Positions 15,204 through 21,435 of a stretch of DNA of 21,435 bases are shown here, in pieces (the first letter of the stretch is position 1; every line of letters begins with the position of its first letter). The stretch lies in the NCBI GenBank assembly GCA_934668285.1, contig CAKUNB010000012.1, positions 1 to 21,435 on the forward strand, in the 5' to 3' direction. A model generated the notes under the pieces. That model was not told the DNA's origin. It worked only from the letters and a program-made list of their open reading frames with translations, and did no database searches. A program made the translations under genes and the position numbers. This DNA comes from an uncultured Oscillospiraceae bacterium (GTDB lineage Bacteria > Bacillota > Clostridia > Oscillospirales > Oscillospiraceae).

Positions 15204-15232
15204 TTGACAAATCGCATTTTTTTGCGTATATT
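15204..15232 (+). promoter_or_regulatory. strong sigma-A promoter of the HPr-like gene
   Basis: TTGACA (15204-15209), a 17-bp spacer and TATATT (15227-15232) make a near-consensus promoter in the short AT-rich gap after mutS2. Transcription should start near 15239. Confidence 0.88.
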
Positions 15233-15243
15233 ATCTGTTAGTA

Positions 15244-15265
15244 CTTCGCAGCAGAGCCTGCGGAG
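15244..15265 (+). other. 5'-end stem-loop in the HPr leader
   Basis: CTTCGCAG pairs with CTGCGGAG (one U-G pair) around a 6-base loop. It would start about 5 bases from the predicted transcript end and just upstream of the Shine-Dalgarno, a position typical of mRNA-stabilising 5' hairpins. Confidence 0.5.
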
Positions 15266-15282
15266 CTGAAGGGGTGACAATC

Positions 15283-15543
15283 GTGTACACAGAGAAAACC
15301 GTTGTGACATGCGAATCGGGTCTGCATAATAAGCAGGCGACATACTTCATCCAGAAGGCGAACGAGTTCCGTTCCAGCATCTGGATTGAGGCCGATGATC
15401 GCAGAATGAATGGCAAGAGCTTGCTTGGCGTCCTCTCGATGGGCATTACCACCGGTACGGAGATCAGCCTGATCGCGGAAGGCCCCGACGAGGAAGCGGC
15501 GGTCAAGACGCTCAGCGCAATGCTCGTGAAGGACGTATATTGA
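15283..15543 (+). CDS. HPr-like phosphocarrier / regulatory protein
   Basis: This 86-residue protein is of HPr length. With the GTG at 15283 as start, the phospho-acceptor histidine falls at His15 (SGLHNKQAT) and the kinase-target serine at Ser46 (NGKSLLGVLSMGI), exactly the standard HPr numbers. AAGGGGTGA five bases upstream supports this start; a GTG at 15274 is the alternative. In standard HPr the loop is HARPA; here it is HNKQA, so Arg17 is Lys and Pro18 is Gln, which may weaken phosphotransfer. It may be a Crh-type regulator working through Ser46 and CcpA instead of, or besides, sugar transport. It has its own promoter and terminator, and uvrC follows. Confidence 0.9.
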   Translation: MYTEKTVVTCESGLHNKQATYFIQKANEFRSSIWIEADDRRMNGKSLLGVLSMGITTGTEISLIAEGPDEEAAVKTLSAMLVKDVY

Positions 15544-15559
15544 TCGAAACGTTCCGCCT

Positions 15560-15595
15560 CTGTCCCAAACGCAAGCGTTTGGGACAGATTTTTCT
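15560..15595 (+). terminator. intrinsic terminator after the HPr-like gene
   Basis: CTGTCCCAAACG pairs perfectly with CGTTTGGGACAG around a tight loop, followed by ATTTTTCT. It ends about 12 bases before the uvrC start codon, so uvrC must rely on read-through or on another promoter. Confidence 0.9.
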
Positions 15596-15606
15596 AGGGG
15601 AAGCAT

Positions 15607-17424
15607 ATGACACGCGAAGAATTGAAACTTGCGGCGCTGTCGCTGCCGTATGAGCCGGGCGTCTATCTGATGAAGGACGCCACCGACACGGTGATCTATG
15701 TCGGCAAGGCGAAGAAGCTGAAAAACCGCGTTTCGCAGTATTTTCAGGACACCGCATCGCACAATGCCAAGACGAGGCGCATGGTGTCGCAGGTGGATCA
15801 TTTCGAAACGATTGCGGCGGCGACGGAATTTGAGGCGCTGGTGCTCGAGTGCTCGCTCATCAAGCACTATATGCCGAAATACAATATCCTCCTCAAGGAC
15901 GACAAGGGCTATCCCTATCTGCGCATCGACCTGCGGGAGGCCTATCCGGAATTCACGCTGGCAAACCGCGCCGTCAACGACGGGGCGCAGTACTTTGGCC
16001 CCTACGGCAGCCGCGGGCGGACGCAGCAGGTGGTCCAGACCATCCGCACGGCGCTGCGCCTTCCGCGCTGCGGCAAGAAGTTCCCGCGTGATATCGGCAA
16101 GGAGCGGCCCTGCCTGAATTTCCAGATGGGCCTCTGCGACGGCTGGTGCAGACCGGAAAAATCTCAGGTGGAGTACCATCGACTGATTGAGCAGGGCGTG
16201 GCGCTTCTGCAGGGCAAGCACAGAGAGCTTTCCCTCTCGTTGCGCGAGGAGATGGAGGCGGCGGCAGAACGGCTGGAATTTGAGCAAGCCGCGCAGCTGC
16301 GCGACCGCCTGCGCGCAATTGAGCTGCTGTCGCAGAAGCAGCTGGTCACCGCCGCGACGATGGCCGACACGGATGTGATCGGCTGGTATTCCACGGAGGC
16401 CAAATCCTGCTTTGCCGTGCTGCACTTTGTCCGCGGCAACCTGATGGACAAGGATTACGAGCTGCTGCGGCTTCCCGAGGACGAAAACGAGGCGATTTCC
16501 GCGCTGCTCAAGCAGTACTATCTGCAGCGCGGCAGCGCACCAAAGCGAATTCTGCTGCCCTGCGCGATGGACGACGCGGAGCTGTTTGCGCAGCTCCTGC
16601 TGGAAAAGCTGGGGCGGCAGGTGCGAATTTTCATGCCGCAGCGCGGCAACGGACGGAAGCTTGTGGAGCTTGCCGACAAAAACGCCCGCGAGGAAGCCGA
16701 GCGCGCGACCTCGGCCGCCGAACGCATCAACGGAACGCTGGCGCTCCTCGGCTCGATGCTGGGCCTGCCGGAGCCGCCGCAGCGGCTGGAGGCCTATGAT
16801 ATTTCCAACACGGCGGGGACGGATATTGTCGCGTCGATGGTCGTGTTTGCCGACGGCAAGCCGAAAAAGAGCGATTACAAGCGCTTCAGGCTGGAAAATA
16901 TGGACGAGCAGGACGACTACGCCTCCATGCGGCAGGTGCTGACCCGCCGGTTCCGGCATTATCTGGACGGCGACAAGGGCTTTGCCGAGCGGCCGGACGC
17001 GCTGCTGATCGATGGCGGCATCCAGCATGCGCAGACCGTGAAGGCGGCGCTGCAGGAGCTGGGGCTGTCTCTTCCGATTTTCGGCATGGTCAAGGACGAC
17101 CGGCACCGCACGCGTGCGCTGGTCACGCCGGACGGCGCGGAGATCGGCATTCAGACCGTTCCGGCGGTCTTTGCCCTGATCAGGCGGATTCAGGAGGAGG
17201 TCCACCGCTTTGCCATCACGTACCACCGCACGCTGCGCAGCAAGCGCATGAAAGGCTCGCAGCTGGACGAAATCCCGGGCATCGGCGAAAAGCGGCGGCT
17301 GGCGCTGCTCAAGCGCTTTGGCTCCATCGCCGCGATCCGCGCAGCGAGCGTGGAGCAGCTTGCAACGCTGCTGCCGCTGCCGGCGGCACGGGCGGTTTAT
17401 GACCATTTTCATGCACAGGAGTAA
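15607..17424 (+). CDS. uvrC: excinuclease ABC subunit C (UvrC)
   Basis: This 605-residue endonuclease subunit cuts on both sides of DNA lesions with UvrB. The GIY-YIG domain opens the protein (PGVYLMKDATDTVIYVGKAKKL, with Tyr31 and Arg41). A UVR segment that contacts UvrB follows (around 206-242, EFEQAAQLRDRLRAIE). Next is the RNase-H-like nuclease domain (YDISNTAGTDIVASMVVF), then helix-hairpin-helix motifs at the end (LDEIPGIGEKRRLALLKRFG). The length is normal. AGGGGAAG lies 4 to 11 bases before the ATG. It runs straight into rsmD, whose ribosome binding site lies in the last codons of uvrC. Confidence 0.96.
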   Translation: MTREELKLAALSLPYEPGVYLMKDATDTVIYVGKAKKLKNRVSQYFQDTASHNAKTRRMVSQVDHFETIAAATEFEALVLECSLIKHYMPKYNILLKDDKGYPYLRIDLREAYPEFTLANRAVNDGAQYFGPYGSRGRTQQVVQTIRTALRLPRCGKKFPRDIGKERPCLNFQMGLCDGWCRPEKSQVEYHRLIEQGVALLQGKHRELSLSLREEMEAAAERLEFEQAAQLRDRLRAIELLSQKQLVTAATMADTDVIGWYSTEAKSCFAVLHFVRGNLMDKDYELLRLPEDENEAISALLKQYYLQRGSAPKRILLPCAMDDAELFAQLLLEKLGRQVRIFMPQRGNGRKLVELADKNAREEAERATSAAERINGTLALLGSMLGLPEPPQRLEAYDISNTAGTDIVASMVVFADGKPKKSDYKRFRLENMDEQDDYASMRQVLTRRFRHYLDGDKGFAERPDALLIDGGIQHAQTVKAALQELGLSLPIFGMVKDDRHRTRALVTPDGAEIGIQTVPAVFALIRRIQEEVHRFAITYHRTLRSKRMKGSQLDEIPGIGEKRRLALLKRFGSIAAIRAASVEQLATLLPLPAARAVYDHFHAQE

Positions 17425-17427
17425 GCA

Positions 17428-17979
17428 ATGAGAGTTATTACGGGCACGGCGCGCGGGACGAATCTCAAGGCGCCGGACGGCTTGCTGACCCGCCCGACGG
17501 CGGATCGGGTGAAGCAGGCGCTGTTTAATATCATTCAGTACGAAATCGCCGGAGACGTCCTCGACCTGTTCGCAGGCTCGGGCCAGCTTGGCATTGAGGC
17601 GCTCAGCCGGGGCGCAGGCCGCGCCGTTTTCGTCGACGAGCGGGCCGACGCGCTGGCGGTCGTGCGCGAAAATTTGCGCCGTACCCATTTGACTGAAAAG
17701 GCCGAGGTCGTGCGAGGGGATTACCTCAATTACCTGTCCGGCTGCCGTCGGCGCTTCCGCATTATTTTCTTAGACCCGCCTTATGCAGAAAAATATTTGG
17801 AAAATGCAATAAAACGCATCTCCGAAATTGACATTTTGACGGAAGGTGGTATAATTGTTTCAGAACGCCCTGCGGAAAAGCGGCTTGATGAGCACTTTTC
17901 CGGTCTGGTGCGCTCGAAGGACTATGTCTATGGCAAGACGGCCATTACCATCTTCCACCGCGAAAAGGATATCGAATGA
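17428..17979 (+). CDS. rsmD: 16S rRNA (guanine(966)-N(2))-methyltransferase RsmD
   Basis: This 183-residue methyltransferase has the SAM-binding motif DLFAGSGQLG (46-55) and the catalytic DPPY (116-119), with the N-terminal family signature RVITGTARG and RPTADRVKQALFNI. It methylates the guanine at 966 (E. coli numbering) in 16S rRNA. CAGGAG lies 6 to 11 bases before the ATG, inside uvrC. The stop overlaps the coaD start (ATGA), the usual Firmicutes rsmD-coaD pair. An AT-rich patch in its 3' third carries a perfect promoter consensus. Confidence 0.95.
   Translation: MRVITGTARGTNLKAPDGLLTRPTADRVKQALFNIIQYEIAGDVLDLFAGSGQLGIEALSRGAGRAVFVDERADALAVVRENLRRTHLTEKAEVVRGDYLNYLSGCRRRFRIIFLDPPYAEKYLENAIKRISEIDILTEGGIIVSERPAEKRLDEHFSGLVRSKDYVYGKTAITIFHREKDIE
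17828..17855 (+). promoter_or_regulatory. perfect-consensus sigma-A promoter inside rsmD
   Basis: TTGACA (17828-17833), a 16-bp spacer and TATAAT (17850-17855) match both hexamers exactly. They lie in an AT-rich patch of a GC-rich gene, about 120 bp before the coaD start, so coaD and the following gene may be transcribed on their own. Confidence 0.65.
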
Positions 17980-18464
17980 AAATTGCTGTTTATCCGGGTA
18001 GCTTTGATCCGGTCACCAACGGACACCTGAACATCATTGAGCGCGCGGCGCGGCTGTTTGACCGCCTGATCGTCTGCGTGATGGTCAACTGCGATAAGCG
18101 TCCGCTGTTTACCCTTGCGGAGCGGGAGAATCTGCTCCGCCGCGTTACCGCCCACCTTCCGAACGTTACCGTCGACAGCCACGACGGACTGCTGGCCGAG
18201 TATGCCGAGGAGCATAACTGCTGCACTATCATCAAAGGCCTGCGCGCCGGTTCGGACTTTGAAAAGGAATTCCAGATGGCGATGATCAACCGCAAGCTCA
18301 ATCCGCGGCTGGATTCGCTGTTTCTGACGGCGGAGCATCAGTATATGTACCTCAGTTCCAGCGCGGTGAAGGAAATGGGTTACTACGGCGCAGACCTGAG
18401 CGACTTTCTCCCGAAAGAGATCGCGGGAGAGTTTTATGAACGAATCAGAAATACAGTAAAATAA
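17976..18464 (+). CDS. coaD: phosphopantetheine adenylyltransferase (CoaD)
   Basis: This 162-residue enzyme makes dephospho-CoA from 4'-phosphopantetheine and ATP, the penultimate step of CoA synthesis. The nucleotidyltransferase motif is GSFDPVTNGH (8-17, with TNGH at 14-17). IKGLRAGSDFEKEFQMAMIN and YLSSSAVKE (the second ATP motif) follow, as in all CoaD proteins. The length is standard. Its start overlaps the rsmD stop. In Bacillus coaD is followed by ylbJ; here a coiled-coil gene follows and ylbJ lies elsewhere. Confidence 0.96.
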   Translation: MKIAVYPGSFDPVTNGHLNIIERAARLFDRLIVCVMVNCDKRPLFTLAERENLLRRVTAHLPNVTVDSHDGLLAEYAEEHNCCTIIKGLRAGSDFEKEFQMAMINRKLNPRLDSLFLTAEHQYMYLSSSAVKEMGYYGADLSDFLPKEIAGEFYERIRNTVK

Positions 18465-18478
18465 CAGGAGGCAATAGT

Positions 18479-18997
18479 ATGAACGAACATGGCATCGAGG
18501 AATTGATCGGTACCTTATATGCGCTGATCCAGGATGCAAAGAATGTCCCCTTCAGCGGCGATAAGTGCGCCGTGGAGCGCGAGCGTGCGCTTGATCTTCT
18601 GGACGAGATTTCCAATAAGCTTCCCAGTGAGCTGAAGCAGGCCAAGACCATCGTCGAGTCCCGCAATGAGCTGGTCACCAGCGCGAAGCGCGAGGCGGAG
18701 GGCATTCTGAAGTCCGCGCAGGCGCAGGCGCGTCAGCTTGTATCGAGCGAGGCGGTCTATCAGGAGGCGCGTTCGCAGGCGAATGAAATGGTTCGCACCG
18801 CGCAGGATAAGATCAAGGAGCTGAAGCAGGTCACGTTTGACTATATGGACGACTCCATCCGTCAGACGGAGGAGGCCATCGCCGAGGCGCTTGCGCAGGT
18901 TCGCGATTCCCGCGCCAAGTTCCGCGCTGTCGCTGCGCCGCAGACCCGTGCGGCTGCGCCTGCGCAGACCGAATCGCCGATCATTGAAGATATTTAA
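18479..18997 (+). CDS. coiled-coil protein found next to coaD in Clostridia
   Basis: This 172-residue, mostly helical protein has a short N-terminal part (IEELIGTLYALIQDAKNVPF), a conserved LLDEISNKLPSELKQAKTIV segment, and then an Ala/Gln/Glu/Arg-rich coiled coil (AKREAEGILKSAQAQARQLV). Clostridial homologues are often named ATPase or V-type ATPase subunit H-like, from coiled-coil resemblance only; no nucleotide-binding motif is present. The C-terminal 25 residues are Ala/Pro-rich and probably disordered. The function is unknown; DivIVA-like or scaffold roles are possible. AGGAGG precedes the ATG, and a terminator follows 10 bases after the stop. Confidence 0.85.
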   Translation: MNEHGIEELIGTLYALIQDAKNVPFSGDKCAVERERALDLLDEISNKLPSELKQAKTIVESRNELVTSAKREAEGILKSAQAQARQLVSSEAVYQEARSQANEMVRTAQDKIKELKQVTFDYMDDSIRQTEEAIAEALAQVRDSRAKFRAVAAPQTRAAAPAQTESPIIEDI

Positions 18998-19007
18998 TGA
19001 AAATAAC

Positions 19008-19043
19008 AAACAGGTCAGTTCTTCCGGAATTGACCTGTTTTTT
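19008..19043 (+). terminator. intrinsic terminator after the coiled-coil gene
   Basis: AACAGGTCAGTTC pairs with GAATTGACCTGTT (one G-U pair), with a 5-base loop and a run of six T. It closes the HPr-uvrC-rsmD-coaD side and ends just before the Shine-Dalgarno of the phosphohexomutase gene. Confidence 0.9.
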
Positions 19044-19057
19044 CACCGGAGGTTACT

Positions 19058-20764
19058 ATGGATTATCTGGAACGTTATGAAGCATGGTGCGCCAGCCCTG
19101 CGCTGACGGCTGAGGAAAAGACGGCGCTGGATGTGATGCGCGGCGATGACGAGCGGCTCAAGGGCTGCTTCGGCGCGGAGCTGGCCTTCGGCACCGCGGG
19201 TATCCGCGGAATTATGGATCTCGGCACGAACCGGCTGAACGACTACACCGTCCGCCGCACGGCACAGGGCCTTGCTGCGTGGCTTATCGGCACGGAGCTG
19301 CCGAAAAAGTGCGCCATTGGCTATGACTCCCGCCACAATTCCCGCCGTTATACCGAAATCTGCGCCGCCGCATTGGCAGAGCGCGGCGTTCATGTGTATG
19401 TCTATCATGAGCTGGCCCCGACGCCGATGCTCTCGTTTGCTGTGCGGCAGCTCGGCTGCGGCTGCGGCATCGTCGTTTCCGCCAGCCACAACGCGGGCGC
19501 GTACAACGGCATCAAATGCTACGGCCCCGACGGCTGCCAGATGACAGACGCACCGGCGGCAATTGTCTACGACGAGATCGAGCGCATCCCGTACTTCGTC
19601 CCGACGAAGGAGAGCTTTGACTATTACATGGCAAACCGTGACGTGGAGTTCATTCACCCGTCGCTCTGGGAGAAGTACTATGAAACGGTGTTGGCCGAGC
19701 GCCTCGCGACCATGCCGTCGGACAATCTGAATCTGCTCTACACGCCGCTGTGCGGCACGGGCAATAAGCCGGTGCGCACGGTGCTCGGGCGCATCGGGGT
19801 CAATGTTGACGTCGTGAAGGTGCAGGAGCTGCCGGACGGCGATTTCAAAACCTGCGAGTACCCGAATCCGGAGACGGACGCCGCGCTGAACGAGAGCTAT
19901 AAGATTGCGCGGCAGACGCATCCCGACCTCATTCTCGGCACCGACCCGGACTGCGACCGCGTGGCCGTCGCCGTGCCAGAGGGGGACGGCTTCCGAAAGC
20001 TGACGGGCAACGAGCTGGGCTGCCTGCTGCTGGACTACATCCTCGGCGAGCTGACGGCGCAGGGCCGCCTGCCTGCCGACCCCGTCGCGGTCAAGAGCAT
20101 CGTCTCCACGCCGATGGCCGACAAGGTCGCGGCGAAGTACGGCGTGAAGATGCGCAGCGTCCTGACCGGCTTCAAGTACATCGGCGGCGAAATCCTCGCG
20201 CTCGAGGAAAAGGGCGAGGAAAACCGCTTTGTGTTCGGCTTTGAGGAAAGCTGCGGCTATCTCAAGGGCACGTATGCCCGCGACAAGGATGCGGTCGTGG
20301 CCTCCGTGCTGACTTGCGACCTTGCGGCGAAGCTCAAGCGTGAGGGGATGAATCTTGCGCAGAAGATGGACGCGCTCTACGCCGAGCTGGGCTGGCACGA
20401 GGCGCGGGTCATCAGCATCGAACTGAAGGGGCCGAACGCGATGGAGCTTTCGGCGCAGTTTATGGCGAATTTCCGCGCCCATACGCCGACGGCGCTCTGC
20501 GGCATTCCCGTGACGGAGCTGACCGACTATGCCGCTCGGGTGACGAAAAACTGCGCAACCGGCGCGGAAACGCCCGTGGCTCTGCCGAAATCCAACGTCC
20601 TTTCCCTCGCGCTCGGCGAAAAGGGGAGCGTGATTGTCCGCCCGTCCGGCACGGAGCCGAAGGTTAAGCTGTATCTTACCGCCGTGGATAACGACCGCGC
20701 CGCTGCGCAGGCGCTGCTCGACGGTCTGGCCCAGGAGCTGGCCGCCTTCGCCCCACAGCAGTAA
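19058..20764 (+). CDS. phospho-sugar mutase (phosphoglucomutase/phosphomannomutase, PgcA-like)
   Basis: This 568-residue alpha-D-phosphohexomutase interconverts sugar 1- and 6-phosphates. All four active-site regions are visible: the phosphoserine loop SASHN (Ser143), the metal loop DPDCDR (Asp296, Asp298, Asp300), the sugar-binding loop FEESCG (395-400), and the phosphate-binding RPSGTEPK (528-535). The length and the early FGTAGIRG motif fit the Firmicutes PgcA-type phosphoglucomutases. The residue after SASHN is Ala rather than the usual Pro. CGGAGG lies about 7 bases before the ATG. The product glucose-1-phosphate is the substrate of RmlA encoded earlier in the window. No clear promoter is seen in the 14 bases after the upstream terminator. 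Confidence 0.93.
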   Translation: MDYLERYEAWCASPALTAEEKTALDVMRGDDERLKGCFGAELAFGTAGIRGIMDLGTNRLNDYTVRRTAQGLAAWLIGTELPKKCAIGYDSRHNSRRYTEICAAALAERGVHVYVYHELAPTPMLSFAVRQLGCGCGIVVSASHNAGAYNGIKCYGPDGCQMTDAPAAIVYDEIERIPYFVPTKESFDYYMANRDVEFIHPSLWEKYYETVLAERLATMPSDNLNLLYTPLCGTGNKPVRTVLGRIGVNVDVVKVQELPDGDFKTCEYPNPETDAALNESYKIARQTHPDLILGTDPDCDRVAVAVPEGDGFRKLTGNELGCLLLDYILGELTAQGRLPADPVAVKSIVSTPMADKVAAKYGVKMRSVLTGFKYIGGEILALEEKGEENRFVFGFEESCGYLKGTYARDKDAVVASVLTCDLAAKLKREGMNLAQKMDALYAELGWHEARVISIELKGPNAMELSAQFMANFRAHTPTALCGIPVTELTDYAARVTKNCATGAETPVALPKSNVLSLALGEKGSVIVRPSGTEPKVKLYLTAVDNDRAAAQALLDGLAQELAAFAPQQ

Positions 20765-20775
20765 AAAACTCGGAC

Positions 20776-20804
20776 TTGACAAACCCCAAAATATCCGGTA
20801 TCAT
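20776..20804 (+). promoter_or_regulatory. sigma-A promoter of the valS T-box leader
   Basis: TTGACA (20776-20781), a 17-bp spacer and TATCAT (20799-20804) make a strong promoter 11 bp after the mutase stop. The transcript should start near 20811. Confidence 0.88.
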
Positions 20805-20810
20805 GAGCTT

Positions 20811-21078
20811 AATATTGAAAACGCGCGGAAAAAGAGGAGTAGGTAAGCCTCGTTTGCAGAGATGGGACGGTTGGTGCAAGTCCCGACAGAGCTTGCTGAA
20901 GGTCGCTTTGGAGCGGGCGGGCTGAACGGTTTTTTCATAGGCCCGCACGGGTGCTCCCGTTACAGAGCCGGAGCGGTACGATTCCGCTCGTTAAGTGTCC
21001 GCAGTTTTGCGGAAATTCAGGTGGTACCGCGGAAAGCTTTTTCGCCCTGAGCTGTTGTCGGCTCAGGGCGATTTTTTT
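20811..21078 (+). promoter_or_regulatory. T-box riboswitch, valine-specific (valS leader)
   Basis: Stem I carries the AGTA of the GA motif (20838-20841) and the apical segment GGGACGGTTGGTGCAAGTCCC. The likely specifier codon is GTC (20902-20904), in GAAGGTCGC, for valine. Stem III is TCCGCA/TGCGGA (20998-21013). The T-box itself is AGGTGGTACCGCGG (21019-21032), whose TGGT (21022-21025) would pair with the ACCA end of uncharged tRNA-Val. A terminator follows. When tRNA-Val is uncharged the antiterminator forms and valS is transcribed. The start is inferred from the promoter. Confidence 0.95.
21042..21078 (+). terminator. T-box-controlled terminator
   Basis: TCGCCCTGAGC pairs perfectly with GCTCAGGGCGA around an 8-base loop, followed by seven T. 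It is the regulated terminator of the valS leader. Confidence 0.94.
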
Positions 21079-21095
21079 CAGAAGGAGAAAGACTT

Positions 21096-21435
21096 ATGGC
21101 AAGAGAATTACCGAAAACCTACGATCCGAAAGAGGTAGAGGCGAAGCTGTATCAGTTCTGGATGGACGGCGGCTATTTCCATGCCGAGCCGGACGAGAGC
21201 AAGAAGCCCTTTACGATCGTTATGCCGCCCCCTAATGTGACCGGTCAGCTCCATATCGGCCACGCAATGGACGACACGGCGCAGGACACGCTCATCCGCT
21301 TCAAGCGGATGCAGGGATATAACGCGCTGTATCTGCCCGGCGTGGATCATGCCGGCATTGCAACGCAGATCAAGGTCGAGGAAATGCTGCGGAAGGAAAA
21401 GGGTCTGACCCGTCATGACATCGGACGGGAGGAGT
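21096..21435 (+). CDS. valS: valyl-tRNA synthetase, N-terminal part (cut by window end)
   Basis: The 113 visible residues of a class I synthetase include [21 protein letters not shown] (HIGH at 53-56) and [11 protein letters not shown] (81-91), both diagnostic of ValS. The start ATG follows GAAGGAG with 8 bases between. The KMSKS motif and editing domain lie beyond the window. Expression is controlled by the T-box leader upstream, whose GTC specifier agrees with valine. Confidence 0.96.
   Translation, partial: MARELPKTYDPKEVEAKLYQFWMDGGYFHAEPDESKKPFTIVMPPPNVTGQLHIGHAMDDTAQDTLIRFKRMQGYNALYLPGVDHAGIATQIKVEEMLRKEKGLTRHDIGREE

Noticed and set aside
15274..15282. GTG at 15274 as the start of the HPr-like gene
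   Set aside because: Its possible GGAG lies in the leader hairpin, and it would shift the conserved His and Ser away from positions 15 and 46; 15283 gives both exactly.
12839..15343. Very long open frame (834 codons) on the - strand across mutS2
   Set aside because: It is antisense to a full-length mutS2 with all motifs. Its Leu/Arg/His-rich composition is what GC-rich codon bias produces on the opposite strand, and no family pattern is seen.
15238..17688. 816-codon - strand open frame across the HPr-like gene, uvrC and rsmD
   Set aside because: It is a shadow of three well-supported + strand genes; it has no Shine-Dalgarno or recognisable motif.
19043..20782. 579-codon - strand open frame across the phosphohexomutase
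   Set aside because: It is antisense to an intact enzyme gene with all active-site loops; its composition is Arg/Ala/His-rich without family pattern.

Overview
The window looks like a chromosomal core region of a GC-rich, spore-forming Clostridia member, most likely Oscillospirales (Oscillospiraceae/Ruminococcaceae-like). The reasons are sporulation genes (ylbJ/spoVV, yqfC, yqfD), the Firmicutes order yqfC-yqfD-phoH-ybeY-era-yqzL-recO, the clostridial radical-SAM pair, a DUF6472-like protein and a T-box-controlled valS. No phage, IS element, CRISPR array, tRNA or rRNA was seen. This is mostly housekeeping DNA, and I did not find an undescribed multi-gene system.

Layout. (1) 1-1080: 3' end of an unrecognised protein with Ig-like repeats and a possible zinc ribbon, followed by a palindromic interspersed repeat. 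(2) 1393-4886, + strand: a tightly overlapped operon of rmlA, a B12-binding-type radical SAM protein, its TIGR03936 partner and a 50-residue DUF6472-like protein, closed by a bidirectional terminator. (3) 4924-7287, - strand island: an XRE/TPR regulator, a 69-residue Cys-rich protein and ylbJ. (4) 7358-11683, + strand: yqfC-yqfD-phoH-ybeY-GNAT-era, with nearly every junction overlapping (ATGA or TGATG), so translation is probably coupled. Then come yqzL (33 aa), a second copy of the repeat, recO and mutS2. (5) 15204-19043: strong promoter, HPr-like gene, terminator, uvrC, rsmD, coaD (with a perfect-consensus promoter inside rsmD), a coiled-coil protein and a terminator. (6) 19058-20764: phosphohexomutase. 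(7) 20776-21435: promoter, valine T-box leader and the start of valS, cut by the window end.

Functions. The genes cover sporulation, ribosome and 16S rRNA maturation (ybeY, era, rsmD, probably phoH), DNA repair and recombination (recO, mutS2, uvrC), CoA synthesis (coaD), sugar-nucleotide and sugar-phosphate supply (rmlA, phosphohexomutase), carbon regulation (HPr-like) and tRNA charging (valS).

The most interesting items are regulatory or structural. They are a roughly 96-bp quasi-palindrome in which the divergent ylbJ and yqfC genes share promoter-side, Shine-Dalgarno and start-codon sequence; two copies of a MITE/REP-like repeat; a 10-codon mini-ORF ending one base before recO; an HPr with altered residues beside His15; and a consensus promoter hidden in rsmD. 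All functional statements rest on motif recognition by eye; no database search was run.
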